Shown here piece after piece: positions 16,761 through 24,967 of a stretch of DNA of 64,000 bases; within the stretch, counting starts at the first letter, position 1, and every line of letters begins with the position of its first letter. Source of the DNA: Methylobacterium durans. GTDB taxonomy: Bacteria; Pseudomonadota; Alphaproteobacteria; Rhizobiales; Beijerinckiaceae. The notes under the pieces are model-generated. The model saw nothing but the letters and a program-made list of their open reading frames with translations, made no database searches and was not told where the DNA came from. Location: NCBI RefSeq assembly GCF_003173715.1, contig NZ_CP029550.1:3023501-3087500 (forward strand), given 5' to 3'. The translations under genes and the position numbers were made by a program.

Positions 16761-18237
16761 TACTACTGTGTCACAAGATTGCGGTGTATGAGTGGTGATC
16801 CGACCTCGTGCGGGAGCGCGACATGGATCCCTGGAACACCCCGCTGGCCGACCCGCCGCGCTTTGCGGCCTATGTCGACACGCTCTCGGACGCCCTTGGC
16901 CATGCGGATCGGGTGGCGCCGCTGAAGGCTTACTGCACCGGTCTCCTCCTGCCGGGCGCGCGCAAGAGCATCGAGCCCATGGCAGCGCGGATCGCGCCAG
17001 CGCGTGTTCAGGCCACCCATCAGTCCCTGCACCACTTTGTGGCCAAGGGCGAATGGTCAGACACTGCTTTGCTGGCCCGGGTCCGTGCCGCTGTTCTGCC
17101 GATGATCGAGAGCCAAGGCCCAATCCAAGCCTGGATCGTCGATGACACGAGCTTCCCCAAGAAGGGCCGACACTCGGTCGGGGTGGGGCGGCAGTATTGC
17201 GGACAGGTCGGCAAGCAGGACAATTGCCAAGTGGCCGTGACGCTCTCGCTGGCTAATGCCCAGGCCAGCCTGCCGGTCGCCTATCGCCTCTACCTGCCGG
17301 AAGCCTGGGCCCTGGATCCCGAGCGGCGCAGGAAGGCTGGCGTGCCCGCGGCGATCCGCTTCCAGACCAAGCCGCAGATCGCGCTGGATCAGATCCGTGC
17401 CGCTCACGCCGACAAGCTGCCGCCCGGTCTCGTGCTGGCGGATGCCGGATACGGGATCGACACAGCCTTCCGCACGGCCCTGACGGAGTTGGGCTTGCCC
17501 TACAGTCTCGGCATTCAGTCTTCGACCAGCCTGTGGTCACCCGGAACGACACCGCTGCCACCCAAACCCTGGAGCGGGCGCGGCCGGCCGCCGACCCGGG
17601 TGCGGCGCAGCCCCGATCACAAGCCGCTCTCGGCTGAGAAGCTGGCCCGGTCTCTGCCAGAGGAAGCTTGGCAGTGTGTCACATGGCGTGCCGGCACGAA
17701 CGGGCTGTTGGTGTCGCGCTTTGCGGCAGAGCGGGTGCGTCCGGCTCATCGCGATGAGCTGCGACACGAGCCCCGTCCCGAGGAATGGGTCCTGATCGAG
17801 TGGCCGCAGGGCGAGGCCGCGCCCACCAAGTACTGGCTCTCGAGCCTGCCACCCGAGACGCCCCTGACCGAGCTCGTCAGCCAGACCAAACTGCGCTGGC
17901 GCATTGAGCGGGACTATCAAGAGCTGAAGCAGGAGATCGGATTGGGTCACTACGAGGGCCGGGGCTGGCGCGGCTTCCATCATCACGCCAGCTTGTGCAT
18001 CGCTGCTTACGGGTTTCTGGTCTCTGAGCGGGGCCGGATTCCCCCTCGGCATCCGAGTTCGTCAGGCTCCAAACACCTGTCCTACCCGCCGATTACAGAC
18101 CCCGCGGCGCCCCCGATCCGGCCCGAGCGTCACGTGCCTGACTCCATTACGACCTTGCGCCTGGGACTGACGCGCGCCCTGTTGCAATCGCTTCAGCGAT
18201 GTCCCTGCTGCTATTCTCCGTTTGTGACACAGTAGTA
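16761..18237 (+). mobile_element. IS701-family insertion sequence, copy 2
   Basis: The same element as copy 1 in opposite orientation, with identical 16-bp ends. It is 1,477 bp, one base shorter because a C6 run is C5 at 18041-18045. The right flank is CTAG (18238-18241), shared with the IS1182 element. The left flank reads TTAG only because the IS630 element split the original CTAG, as shown by the C at 15637 and TA-G at 16758-16760. Confidence 0.9.
16808..18235 (+). CDS. IS701-family transposase, C-terminal frameshift (copy 2)
   Basis: The first 410 or so residues equal those of copy 1, including IVDDTSFPKKG, VLADAGYG and the RIERDYQELKQEIGLGHYEG region. After RGRIPP a missing C in a run at 18041-18045 shifts the frame. 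The last 60 residues (RHPSSSGSKHLSYPPITD and onward) are then unrelated to copies 1 and 3 and reach to the inverted repeat. The catalytic core is unaffected, so it could still be active; the loss may also be a sequencing error. Confidence 0.82.
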   Translation: MRERDMDPWNTPLADPPRFAAYVDTLSDALGHADRVAPLKAYCTGLLLPGARKSIEPMAARIAPARVQATHQSLHHFVAKGEWSDTALLARVRAAVLPMIESQGPIQAWIVDDTSFPKKGRHSVGVGRQYCGQVGKQDNCQVAVTLSLANAQASLPVAYRLYLPEAWALDPERRRKAGVPAAIRFQTKPQIALDQIRAAHADKLPPGLVLADAGYGIDTAFRTALTELGLPYSLGIQSSTSLWSPGTTPLPPKPWSGRGRPPTRVRRSPDHKPLSAEKLARSLPEEAWQCVTWRAGTNGLLVSRFAAERVRPAHRDELRHEPRPEEWVLIEWPQGEAAPTKYWLSSLPPETPLTELVSQTKLRWRIERDYQELKQEIGLGHYEGRGWRGFHHHASLCIAAYGFLVSERGRIPPRHPSSSGSKHLSYPPITDPAAPPIRPERHVPDSITTLRLGLTRALLQSLQRCPCCYSPFVTQ

Positions 18238-18241
18238 CTAG

Positions 18242-19708
18242 GAGCCCGTCCGAGTAAGTGTCTCGACGACGAGGCCGCGGGATGATTCACTCGGCTCATG
18301 GCCAAGGTGTTTCGCTCCTGGGACGTCGATCAGGGCTGGCTGCTGCCGCCCTCGCTGCACGAGTTCGTGCCACCCGGGCACAGGGCGCACTTCGTGCGCG
18401 ACACGGTGCGCGAGGCGCTCGACCTCTCGGCCATTCTCGACACCTACGCGGAAGAGCGCGGCTACCCGCCCTACCATCCGGGCATGATGGTGGCGCTCCT
18501 GCTCTACGGCTACAGCCGAGGCCTGTACTCCTCGCGCCAGCTCGCCCGCGCCTGCGAGGAGCGGGTCGATGTCATGGCAGTGACCGGCCTGAACCGGCCC
18601 GACTTCCGAACCATCGCCGACTTCCGCAAGCGCCACCTCGTGGCCCTGTCGGACCTGTTCGTGCAGGTGCTGCGCCTGTGTCGGGCAGCCGGTCTCGTCG
18701 AGTTCGCTCACGTGGCGGTGGATGGCACTAAGCTGAAGGCCAACGCCTCGCGCCACAAAGCGATGAGCTACGGGCGGATGAAGACGGCCGAGCCGGCCCT
18801 GGCGGCCGAGGTGGACGCTTGGCTGGAGCGAGCGCGCGAGGCTGACGCGGCGGAGGATCAGGCTCACGGTGCCGGCCGTCGGGGCGACGAAACGCCGGAC
18901 TGGATGGCCGACAAGCAGCGACGGCTGGAAGCAATCCGCGCCGCCAAGGCCGCGCTGGAAGCGGAGGCCGCAGATCCGCCCGATCCGGAGGACGAGAACG
19001 GGCCGGGTGCCTCGTCGGGCATGCGTTGGCAGGGTCGGCCACTGCGCGGTGACGACGGCAGTCCGCCCGACCGGGCGCAGCGCAACTTCACCGACCCGGA
19101 CAGCCGGATCCTGCCCATGCGCGACGGCTTCGTGCAGGGCTACAACGGTCAGATCGCGGTCGATGCCGCGCATCAGGTGATCGTCGCGCACCGCCTCGTG
19201 ACCAACTCGGCCGACTACCGCGCCCTCGTGCCGCTTGTGGACGGGGTCCGCGCTCATCTCAGGCGCAAGCCGCGGGAGGTCTCGGGCGATGCCGGGTTTG
19301 CCAACGAGGCGAACCTCGTCGCGCTCAGGGAGCGGGGCATTACGGGCTACCTCGCTCCGGGCCGGGCGCGACACGGCGAGGCGGATGCGGCCGGCCGCCG
19401 GAGGCTGACCAAGATGCCGTTGATGAGCGCGATGGCCGCCCGCCTAAAACGGGCTGGCCGCCGCAGTCGCTATCGCCTCAGGAAGCAGGTGGTTGAGCCG
19501 GTGTTCGGGCAGATCAAGCAGGCCCGAGGCTTCCGACCGTTCCTGATGAGAGGGCTTGAGCAGGTCCGGGGCGAGTGGGCGATGATCTGCACGGCCCATA
19601 ACCTCCTGAAGCTGGCACAGGCCGACCGTTGAGCCCGCTGTCCGCCCTCATCGGCTCCGGTCTCGCCCCCTCTCCCCCGGCTTCAAACCCCGTTACTCGG
19701 ACAGGCTC
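18242..19708 (+). mobile_element. IS1182-family insertion sequence
   Basis: A 1,467-bp element with 16-bp ends, GAGCCCGTCCGAGTAA on the left and GAGCCTGTCCGAGTAA as the complement of the right end, one mismatch. CTAG lies on each side (18238-18241 and 19709-19712). Those same CTAG tetramers are the target duplications of the IS701 copies on either side, so three elements stand end to end with only four bases between them. Confidence 0.88.
18298..19632 (+). CDS. IS1182-family transposase
   Basis: A 444-residue transposase of the IS1182 type (DUF772 plus DDE_6 domain). The N-terminal part has HEFVPPGHRAHFVRD, YPPYHPGMMVALLLYGYSRG and SSRQLARACEERVD. The core has HVAVDGTKLKANASRHKAMSY with the first catalytic Asp, a charged coiled-coil insert at residues 160-255, GYNGQIAVDAAHQVIVAH, DAGFANEANL with the second Asp, and the C-terminal VEPVFGQIKQARGFRPFLMRG with the glutamate. 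The frame is intact and the element has both ends, so it is probably active. Confidence 0.92.
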   Translation: MAKVFRSWDVDQGWLLPPSLHEFVPPGHRAHFVRDTVREALDLSAILDTYAEERGYPPYHPGMMVALLLYGYSRGLYSSRQLARACEERVDVMAVTGLNRPDFRTIADFRKRHLVALSDLFVQVLRLCRAAGLVEFAHVAVDGTKLKANASRHKAMSYGRMKTAEPALAAEVDAWLERAREADAAEDQAHGAGRRGDETPDWMADKQRRLEAIRAAKAALEAEAADPPDPEDENGPGASSGMRWQGRPLRGDDGSPPDRAQRNFTDPDSRILPMRDGFVQGYNGQIAVDAAHQVIVAHRLVTNSADYRALVPLVDGVRAHLRRKPREVSGDAGFANEANLVALRERGITGYLAPGRARHGEADAAGRRRLTKMPLMSAMAARLKRAGRRSRYRLRKQVVEPVFGQIKQARGFRPFLMRGLEQVRGEWAMICTAHNLLKLAQADR

Positions 19709-19712
19709 CTAG

Positions 19713-21190
19713 TACTACTGTGTCACAAGAATGGGGTGTATGAGGGGTGATCCGATCTCGTGCAGGAGCGCGGCATGGATGCCCTGAACACTCCGTTGGC
19801 CGACCAGCCGCGCTTTGCGGCCTATGTCGACACCCTCTCGGACGTCCTCGGCCATGCTGATCGGGTCGCGCCGCTGAAGGCTTACTGCACCGGTCTGCTC
19901 TTGCCGGGCGCGCGCAAGAGCATCGAGCCCATGGCGGCCCGGATCGCACCGGCTCGGGTTCAGGCCACCCATCAGGCGCTGCACCATTTCGTGGCCAAGG
20001 GCGACTGGTCAGACGCCGCTTTGTTGGCCCGGGTCCGCGCCGCGGTGCTGCCGATGATCGAGAGCCAAGGCCCGATCCAGGCCTGGATCGTCGATGACAC
20101 GGGCTTTCCCAAGAAGGGCCGGCACTCGGTCGGGGTGTGGCGGCAATACTGCGGGCAGATCGGCAAACAGGAGAACTGCCAAGTCGCCGTGACGCTCTCG
20201 CTGGCCAACGCGCAGGCCAGCCTGCCGATCGCCTACCGCCTCTACCTGCCCGAAGCCTGGGCCCAGGATCCCGAGCGGCGCACGAAGGCTGGCGTGCCCG
20301 AGGCGATCTTCTTCCAGACCAAGCCGGAGATCGCGCTGGATCAGATCCGTGCCGCCCAGGCCGAACAGGTGCCGCCCGGTCTCGTGCTGGCCGATGCCGG
20401 ATACGGGATCGACACAGCCTTCCGCACGGCCCTGACGGAGTTGGGTCTGCGCTACAGTCTCGGCATCTCCTCCTCGACCAGCCTGTGGCCACCCGGAACA
20501 GCTCCTTTGCCGCCCAAAGCGTGGAGCGGGCGCGGCAGGCCACCGACCCGGGTGCGGCGCAGCCCCGATCAAAAGCCGCTCTCGGCCGAGAAGCTGGCCC
20601 GGTCTCTGCCGGAGGCGGCTTGGCAGCAGGTCAGGTGGCGTGCGGGCCCGAACGGGATGTTGGCGTCGCGCTTTGCGGCGGTGCGGGCGCGCCCGGCGCA
20701 TCGCGATGAGCTGCGACACGAGCCTCGTGCCGAGGAGTGGGTCCTGATCGAGTGGCCGCAGGGCGAGGCCGCGCCGACGAAGTATTGGCTCTCGAGCCTG
20801 CCGCCCGAGACGTCCCTGGCCGAGCTCGTCAGCCAGACCAAACTGCGCTGGCGCATCGAGCGGGACTATCAAGAGCTGAAGCAGGAGATCGGGCTCGGCC
20901 ATTACGAGGGGCGGAGCTGGCGCGGCTTCCATCATCACGCCAGCTTGTGCATCGCGGCGTACGGGTTCTTGGTCTCCGAGCGAGGCCGGTTTCCCCCCTC
21001 AGGACCGAAGATCACCAGGCGCCAAACCCCTGTCCTACCCGCCGGTTACAGACCCCGCGGCGCCCCCGATCCGGCCAGAGCGTCACGTGCCTGATTCCAT
21101 CAAGAGCCTGCGCTTGAGACTGGCGCGTGCACTGGTCCTGTCCCTTCACCGATGTCCCTGCTGCCATCGCTCGTTTGTGACACAGTAGTA
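19713..21190 (+). mobile_element. IS701-family insertion sequence, copy 3 (diverged)
   Basis: A 1,478-bp element with the same 16-bp ends and CTAG on both sides (19709-19712 and 21191-21194). Many bases differ from copies 1 and 2, including amino-acid changes such as MQERGMDALNTPLADQ for MRERDMDPWNTPLADP. It is therefore a separate lineage of the same element and not a recent duplicate of copy 2. Confidence 0.9.
19760..21094 (+). CDS. IS701-family transposase (copy 3)
   Basis: A 444-residue intact transposase with the same length and motifs as copy 1 (IVDDTGFPKKG, VLADAGYG, WRIERDYQELKQEIGLGHYEGR). The substitutions are spread over the whole protein and mostly conservative, which indicates selection on an active enzyme after divergence. 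The C run near the C-terminus has six C, as in copy 1, which supports the view that the C5 of copy 2 is a loss. Confidence 0.92.
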   Translation: MQERGMDALNTPLADQPRFAAYVDTLSDVLGHADRVAPLKAYCTGLLLPGARKSIEPMAARIAPARVQATHQALHHFVAKGDWSDAALLARVRAAVLPMIESQGPIQAWIVDDTGFPKKGRHSVGVWRQYCGQIGKQENCQVAVTLSLANAQASLPIAYRLYLPEAWAQDPERRTKAGVPEAIFFQTKPEIALDQIRAAQAEQVPPGLVLADAGYGIDTAFRTALTELGLRYSLGISSSTSLWPPGTAPLPPKAWSGRGRPPTRVRRSPDQKPLSAEKLARSLPEAAWQQVRWRAGPNGMLASRFAAVRARPAHRDELRHEPRAEEWVLIEWPQGEAAPTKYWLSSLPPETSLAELVSQTKLRWRIERDYQELKQEIGLGHYEGRSWRGFHHHASLCIAAYGFLVSERGRFPPSGPKITRRQTPVLPAGYRPRGAPDPARASRA

Positions 21191-21194
21191 CTAG

Positions 21195-21686
21195 ATGTTC
21201 GGTCCCGGGATTTGGTGAGACGGATCGAGCCTGAAGCGCTCGGACTCTTTCGTCCAGGTCTGCAGATGATCTCGAAGGGTGTGTCGAGCACGCAGGCGAT
21301 CCCACCTTCGGCGAAGCTGCCGGCGATCTCACTGAAGCGTGGGTTCGTCTCCTGCGCGTCCATACGGTCAAAGGGATGATGGTCGAAGAAGAGGCGCCAC
21401 TCAATGCAGTGCAAGCGGACCTCAAGAAGATATCCGTGAGCTGCATCTAGTCAGAATTTCATTTAATATTTCAGAAACACAGATTAATATGATCGTCGCG
21501 CGTAATCAAAGCAGAATAATGTAATTTGGTCACAACACGTTATTGAAAAACCTTCTCCTGGACGGCCGGGTAAAAATAATTAATAAGTAAACTATGCGTC
21601 AGCTTGCAACTGTCTGATTTCCATCAGATTGCAGGATAACAATTATAGTCTTAAATCTATTCTGGATTAGTGGCGAGGTCCTGTTG
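21195..21686. other. Gene remnant and AT-rich stretch after the IS stack
   Basis: On the minus strand from about 21446 to 21195 a frame of about 84 codons has codon use like a real gene. It contains GYLLEVRLHCIEWRLFFDHH, PRFSEIAGSFAEGG and VLDTPFEIIC. It has no start (a TGA lies upstream) and runs into the CTAG where IS701 copy 3 sits. I do not recognise the family and treat it as a remnant. The rest, 21450-21686, is AT-rich with no gene, repeat or RNA that I can support. Confidence 0.4.
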
Positions 21687-22475
21687 TCAGTTCTGATGGG
21701 GCTCACGTAGCCCCACAGGTCGCAAGGGCGAAAAACCAACAATCTCAACTTCTTTAGCCTCGCTGCTCGCGACACTTGAATGTGTGCGGGGCAACGCGAG
21801 ACCGTGGGTAGCGAGTTTATCCAGGGCGCCGAGTGTTTTCTCGTTTGCGATTTTCGTCAGCGAGGAGAGACGATCAAGCCGGAAAGAAATTCTATTCTTG
21901 CCGGGCTGACCGAGAGCGCACAGGCAGGCATAGACCTTTAAGGCGTGTAGGTCGCCGACATGTCGGGTTGAAAAACTTCGCAGATCTGCAGGAGAGGAAT
22001 CGCCTAGTCTAGGCAAAAGCCTGCGATGCGGCAGTCGGTACTGAGCGAGTGACCCATCATAGTTCTCAAGGAAGTATCTAAGTCGTCGGCCCTGCCCTTC
22101 CGGATGGGTGCGGATTAGCCCGCGGTCGATGAGCAGCTTCTTACCGGCGGCGATGAGCTGGTGGGACAGAGCTGTCAGCTCGCTCAACTCTTCGTAGGCG
22201 AGAAGCACTGAGCCTCTCCCTGATTGGAGGTGCGAGCTTGACGGAACCTCCCACGCCAGGGTGAGGAAGATTTTGAGGGCCGCAGTGGAGCGGCCCGCGT
22301 GGAGTGAATCGTCTCTGAACGTCCTGAGGCCGCCTGCCAGGATCCAATCACAGGGCATCGCCGTATGAGTTGCGGAAAGGGAAGTTGACTCGGGTCCAAC
22401 GGAGGCGGCCGAGAAATCTTGGTTGAGGCGCAGGAAATGGACCGCTGGCCTGCTGGGTGCGATTGCATACGACAT
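21687..22475 (-). CDS. Protein with two predicted winged-helix domains
   Basis: A 262-residue protein. Residues about 65-140 (STAALKIFLTLAWEV, LAYEELSELTALSHQLIAAG, LIDRGLIRTHPEGQGRRLRYFLENYD) and about 175-235 (LHALKVYACLCAL, FRLDRLSSLTKIANEKTLGALDKLATHGL) each look like a winged helix. This doubled layout is known from plasmid replication initiators of the Rep_3 type and from some regulators. No origin-like iterons are seen nearby, so replication function is only a possibility. Upstream of the start, half-sites ATGCCT (22505) and ATACCT (22521) recall the palindromes at 7979-8044. It lies at the right edge of the accessory region. Confidence 0.55.
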   Translation of the reverse strand: MSYAIAPSRPAVHFLRLNQDFSAASVGPESTSLSATHTAMPCDWILAGGLRTFRDDSLHAGRSTAALKIFLTLAWEVPSSSHLQSGRGSVLLAYEELSELTALSHQLIAAGKKLLIDRGLIRTHPEGQGRRLRYFLENYDGSLAQYRLPHRRLLPRLGDSSPADLRSFSTRHVGDLHALKVYACLCALGQPGKNRISFRLDRLSSLTKIANEKTLGALDKLATHGLALPRTHSSVASSEAKEVEIVGFSPLRPVGLREPHQN

Positions 22476-22667
22476 CGTGAATAGGATCTAGAATGCCATT
22501 ATCAATGCCTCAATAGGATGATACCTGCATATGAAGGCCGATCCGCTCACTGTCGGTCACCCGAGGCCCAAGCCGCGTTCGTGAAGCTTGACCACAGGAC
22601 AATCCGTCGAATTTGGCGAAACGAACCCATTCGAGGGCAGGTCTTCCACAGTCATGCGGCTCTGGCG

Positions 22668-22898
22668 CTCAACGCCTCCGCCGCGGTCAGCCTCATCGCC
22701 AGCGGCGAGCAGGTGAACCGCCTCGGAACCGTGCTGCTCCACGCCGCCGCGATGCACGAGGCGCAGACGCGCGAGCGCGTCGACCGGCTGCTCGCGCTGC
22801 TGACGCCCCTCGTCACGATCGCGATCGGCGGCTTGATCGGCGGCCTGATCGTCTCGGTGATGGGGGCGATCCTCGGCGTCGCCGAGCTGACGCAGTAG
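22668..22898 (+). pseudogene. gspF: C-terminal remnant of type II secretion gene gspF
   Basis: The last 75 or so residues of a GspF inner-membrane platform protein: AVSLIASGEQVNRLGTVLLHAAAM, VDRLLALLTPLVTIAIGGLIGGLIVSVMGAILGVAELTQ with the final membrane helix and the stop codon. Everything upstream, about 330 residues of a normal GspF, is missing and replaced by unrelated sequence before about 22660. An open frame from 22518 runs through the junction but its first 50 residues are not GspF. No other gsp gene is in the window, so this marks the border between accessory DNA and the older chromosome. Confidence 0.82.
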
Positions 22899-23047
22899 CC
22901 CCGGAGCGAAGTGTATTGCTTCGGACGCTGCGCAATCCGGCCGCCACGAAACAGAGGACGGAATACGCGCGCAACGGGCCTGCCCCACAGGGTTAACGCA
23001 ACGCTTCGAGACCGGAGCGAGCGGACAGAACCTCGTCGGGGCACCCC

Positions 23048-23545
23048 ATGCGTACGGAAGTCATCGCCTTCTCCATCGCCGCGACCTGCGCGGTCCTCAT
23101 CGCCACCGCGCCCTACGCCCGCGGCACCCTGAGCGAGGCGCCCGATCGGGAGGCCGGCACGCTGACCTGCATCCGCAACGGGGACCTCGGCCTCGTCGTC
23201 GGCCTCACACCCGTGGCCGATTGCACCTTCGCGCCCTCCGGCGGCGGCGCCGCCGAGCCCTACCGGGCGATGTTCGAGCGCGGCGCGGCGCTTCCGGCCG
23301 AGACCCTGACATGGCGCGTGATGACGCAGACGGGCACGAGTCGGCCCGGCCAGCTCAACGGCCTGTTCACGGCGAGCCTGGGGCTGGACCCGGGTGCGCG
23401 GGACGCGGCGATCGTGATCGATCTCCGGGGCGAGGGCGCCATCCTGCGCCGATCCGAGAGCGGCGCGGCCGGAGCGGCGGCTTCGGAGCAGCCGCGGCTT
23501 CGCCTCGCGGCGGAGACGGCCCGGTCCGCTTCGGCCCGCGACTGA
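23048..23545 (+). CDS. Secreted DUF992-family protein
   Basis: A 165-residue protein with a signal peptide (residues 1-25) and a DUF992 domain at about 35-115. Conserved parts are AGTLTCIRNGDLGLVVGL, the cysteine pair C at 39 and in VADCTFAPSGGG, and the closing GTSRPGQLNGLFTASLGL. The domain is common in Rhizobiales, periplasmic, of unknown function. The C-terminal 45 residues (Ala/Arg-rich) are specific to this protein. Confidence 0.8.
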   Translation: MRTEVIAFSIAATCAVLIATAPYARGTLSEAPDREAGTLTCIRNGDLGLVVGLTPVADCTFAPSGGGAAEPYRAMFERGAALPAETLTWRVMTQTGTSRPGQLNGLFTASLGLDPGARDAAIVIDLRGEGAILRRSESGAAGAAASEQPRLRLAAETARSASARD

Positions 23546-23665
23546 CCCCGCCCCGGACACGGCCGGTACGGGACCGCCCCATCTGTTGATGGGCCAGGCC
23601 CCGTTGACCGTCCGTCAACCGGGCGCCCGCCACCATCGGCGCCTGTCTCGGAGGAGAGGCGCGGC

Positions 23666-23965
23666 ATGGCATGTCCCGGCATCGACCGGCGGCGGACGGA
23701 GCGGCAGGAGGTCGATCTGCCGGGGTCGGTCGGCCTCGCGAACGGGCGCCGGCTCGCTTGCGCCGTCACCGACCTGTCCGGCGCCGGCGCCCGCCTCGCC
23801 TTCGCCGAGATCGGTCTCCTGCCGGTGCGCTTCGCGCTGCGGCTCGGGGCGCTCGCCGCGCGGCCGGTCCGCCTCGTCTGGCGCCGGGGCCCCGAGATCG
23901 GCATCGCCTTCGAGGCCGAGGGCGCGCCGGAGGTCGGCGCGCCGTCCCCTCCGGGCTCCGTATGA
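23666..23965 (+). CDS. PilZ-domain protein (possible c-di-GMP binder)
   Basis: A 99-residue protein that is almost only a PilZ domain. The N-terminal RRRTERQ supplies the RxxxR motif and DLSGAGARL supplies the D/N-x-S-x-x-G motif, so the c-di-GMP binding residues are present. The ATG at 23666 has GGAGAGG upstream. It may link the PleD-type diguanylate cyclase of this window, or others, to motility or polysaccharide output. No direct partner is shown by the neighbourhood. Confidence 0.82.
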   Translation: MACPGIDRRRTERQEVDLPGSVGLANGRRLACAVTDLSGAGARLAFAEIGLLPVRFALRLGALAARPVRLVWRRGPEIGIAFEAEGAPEVGAPSPPGSV

Positions 23966-24043
23966 ATCCGCACGCTTCGTGGACGCTGTCCGGGGGGCGC
24001 AGTAGCGTTCAAGTCCTGATCGTCAGCGTTCAGAGGCTTGATG

Positions 24044-24946
24044 ATGTCTCGTACCGCGTTCCTCTTGGCCTCGATGCTGATGATCCCAGGTCCGGCGCTC
24101 GCCGACATGATCATCGACCAAGCGATGATCACGGCGGGCGAGTTGCGGGTCAGCGGCCGGGTCAACCCGGCTCAGACCGCGACGGTCGTCCTCGACGACC
24201 GCAGCCAGATCACGGCCGACAAGGAGGGGCGCTTCCTGTTCCGCCTCGCCTACCACCCGGCGAACTGCATGGTGACGCTGAAGGCCGGCCCCGACGTGCG
24301 CCAAGCCGTGATCGGCTTCTGCGGTCAGCGCGGGCCGGAGGGGCAGGGCAACCCGAACGCGCGCGCGGCCGTGCCCACCGTCGTGCCGGCGGCGGTGCAG
24401 GGCTCGCCGCAGATCGGGAGCCAGGGCGGTCCCCAGATCGGGCCCCAGATCGGCCCGCGCGGCCCGCAAGGGGTCGCCGGCCCGCAGGGGCCCGAAGGCC
24501 CGCAAGGGGCGCGGGGCGAGGTCGGGCCGGCCGGTCCCGCCGGCCCTGCGGGGGCGGTCGGTCCTGCCGGTCCCGCCGGCCCACCCGGTCCCCGCGGTGA
24601 GGCGGGGGCGGTCGGGCCCGCCGGACCTGCGGGCCCCGCCGGAGCCGCCGGCGCGGACGGGCGCAGCGCCGCATCCTTCGCGGCCCTGCGGGTGCAGATG
24701 ACGAACTGCGCCGATGGCGGGCGCTGCGTCGCCACCTGCGCGTCGGACGAGTTCGCGGTCAACGGCACCTGCAGCGCCGGCGACCGGCCGGGCATGGACG
24801 AGAGCAGCATCTACTGCCTCTCGATGGGCGCGAAGCCCGGCCCGATCACCGCCCGCGCCATCTGCGCCAAGAAGCAGCTCCTCAGCGAGGCCGAGCAGAC
24901 GACGCCCTTCGCGCAGACGGGGCGGGAGAAGACCCGCCGGCCCTGA
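24044..24946 (+). CDS. Secreted collagen-like protein
   Basis: About 301 residues. A signal peptide ([20 protein letters not shown]) leads into a small globular domain at about 21-95 with two cysteines. Then comes a collagen-like run of 23 uninterrupted G-x-y triplets at about 137-206 ([18 protein letters not shown] and onward), and a C-terminal domain with six cysteines ([33 protein letters not shown]). It should be exported and trimeric, perhaps an adhesin-like or matrix protein. ATG 24044 is seven bases after AGAGG; ATG 24041 is possible. Confidence 0.8.
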   Translation: MSRTAFLLASMLMIPGPALADMIIDQAMITAGELRVSGRVNPAQTATVVLDDRSQITADKEGRFLFRLAYHPANCMVTLKAGPDVRQAVIGFCGQRGPEGQGNPNARAAVPTVVPAAVQGSPQIGSQGGPQIGPQIGPRGPQGVAGPQGPEGPQGARGEVGPAGPAGPAGAVGPAGPAGPPGPRGEAGAVGPAGPAGPAGAAGADGRSAASFAALRVQMTNCADGGRCVATCASDEFAVNGTCSAGDRPGMDESSIYCLSMGAKPGPITARAICAKKQLLSEAEQTTPFAQTGREKTRRP

Positions 24947-24967
24947 GGATCCGCGGAAAGGGTCGCC

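Noticed and set aside
21100..21446. A 144-codon minus-strand frame from 21446
   Set aside because: It crosses the IS701 end and codon use favours the other frame described as a remnant; no start signal or domain.
24440..24660. DNA-level tandem repeat at 24440-24660
   Set aside because: The repetition is explained by the collagen-like G-x-y coding triplets, not by a separate repeat element.
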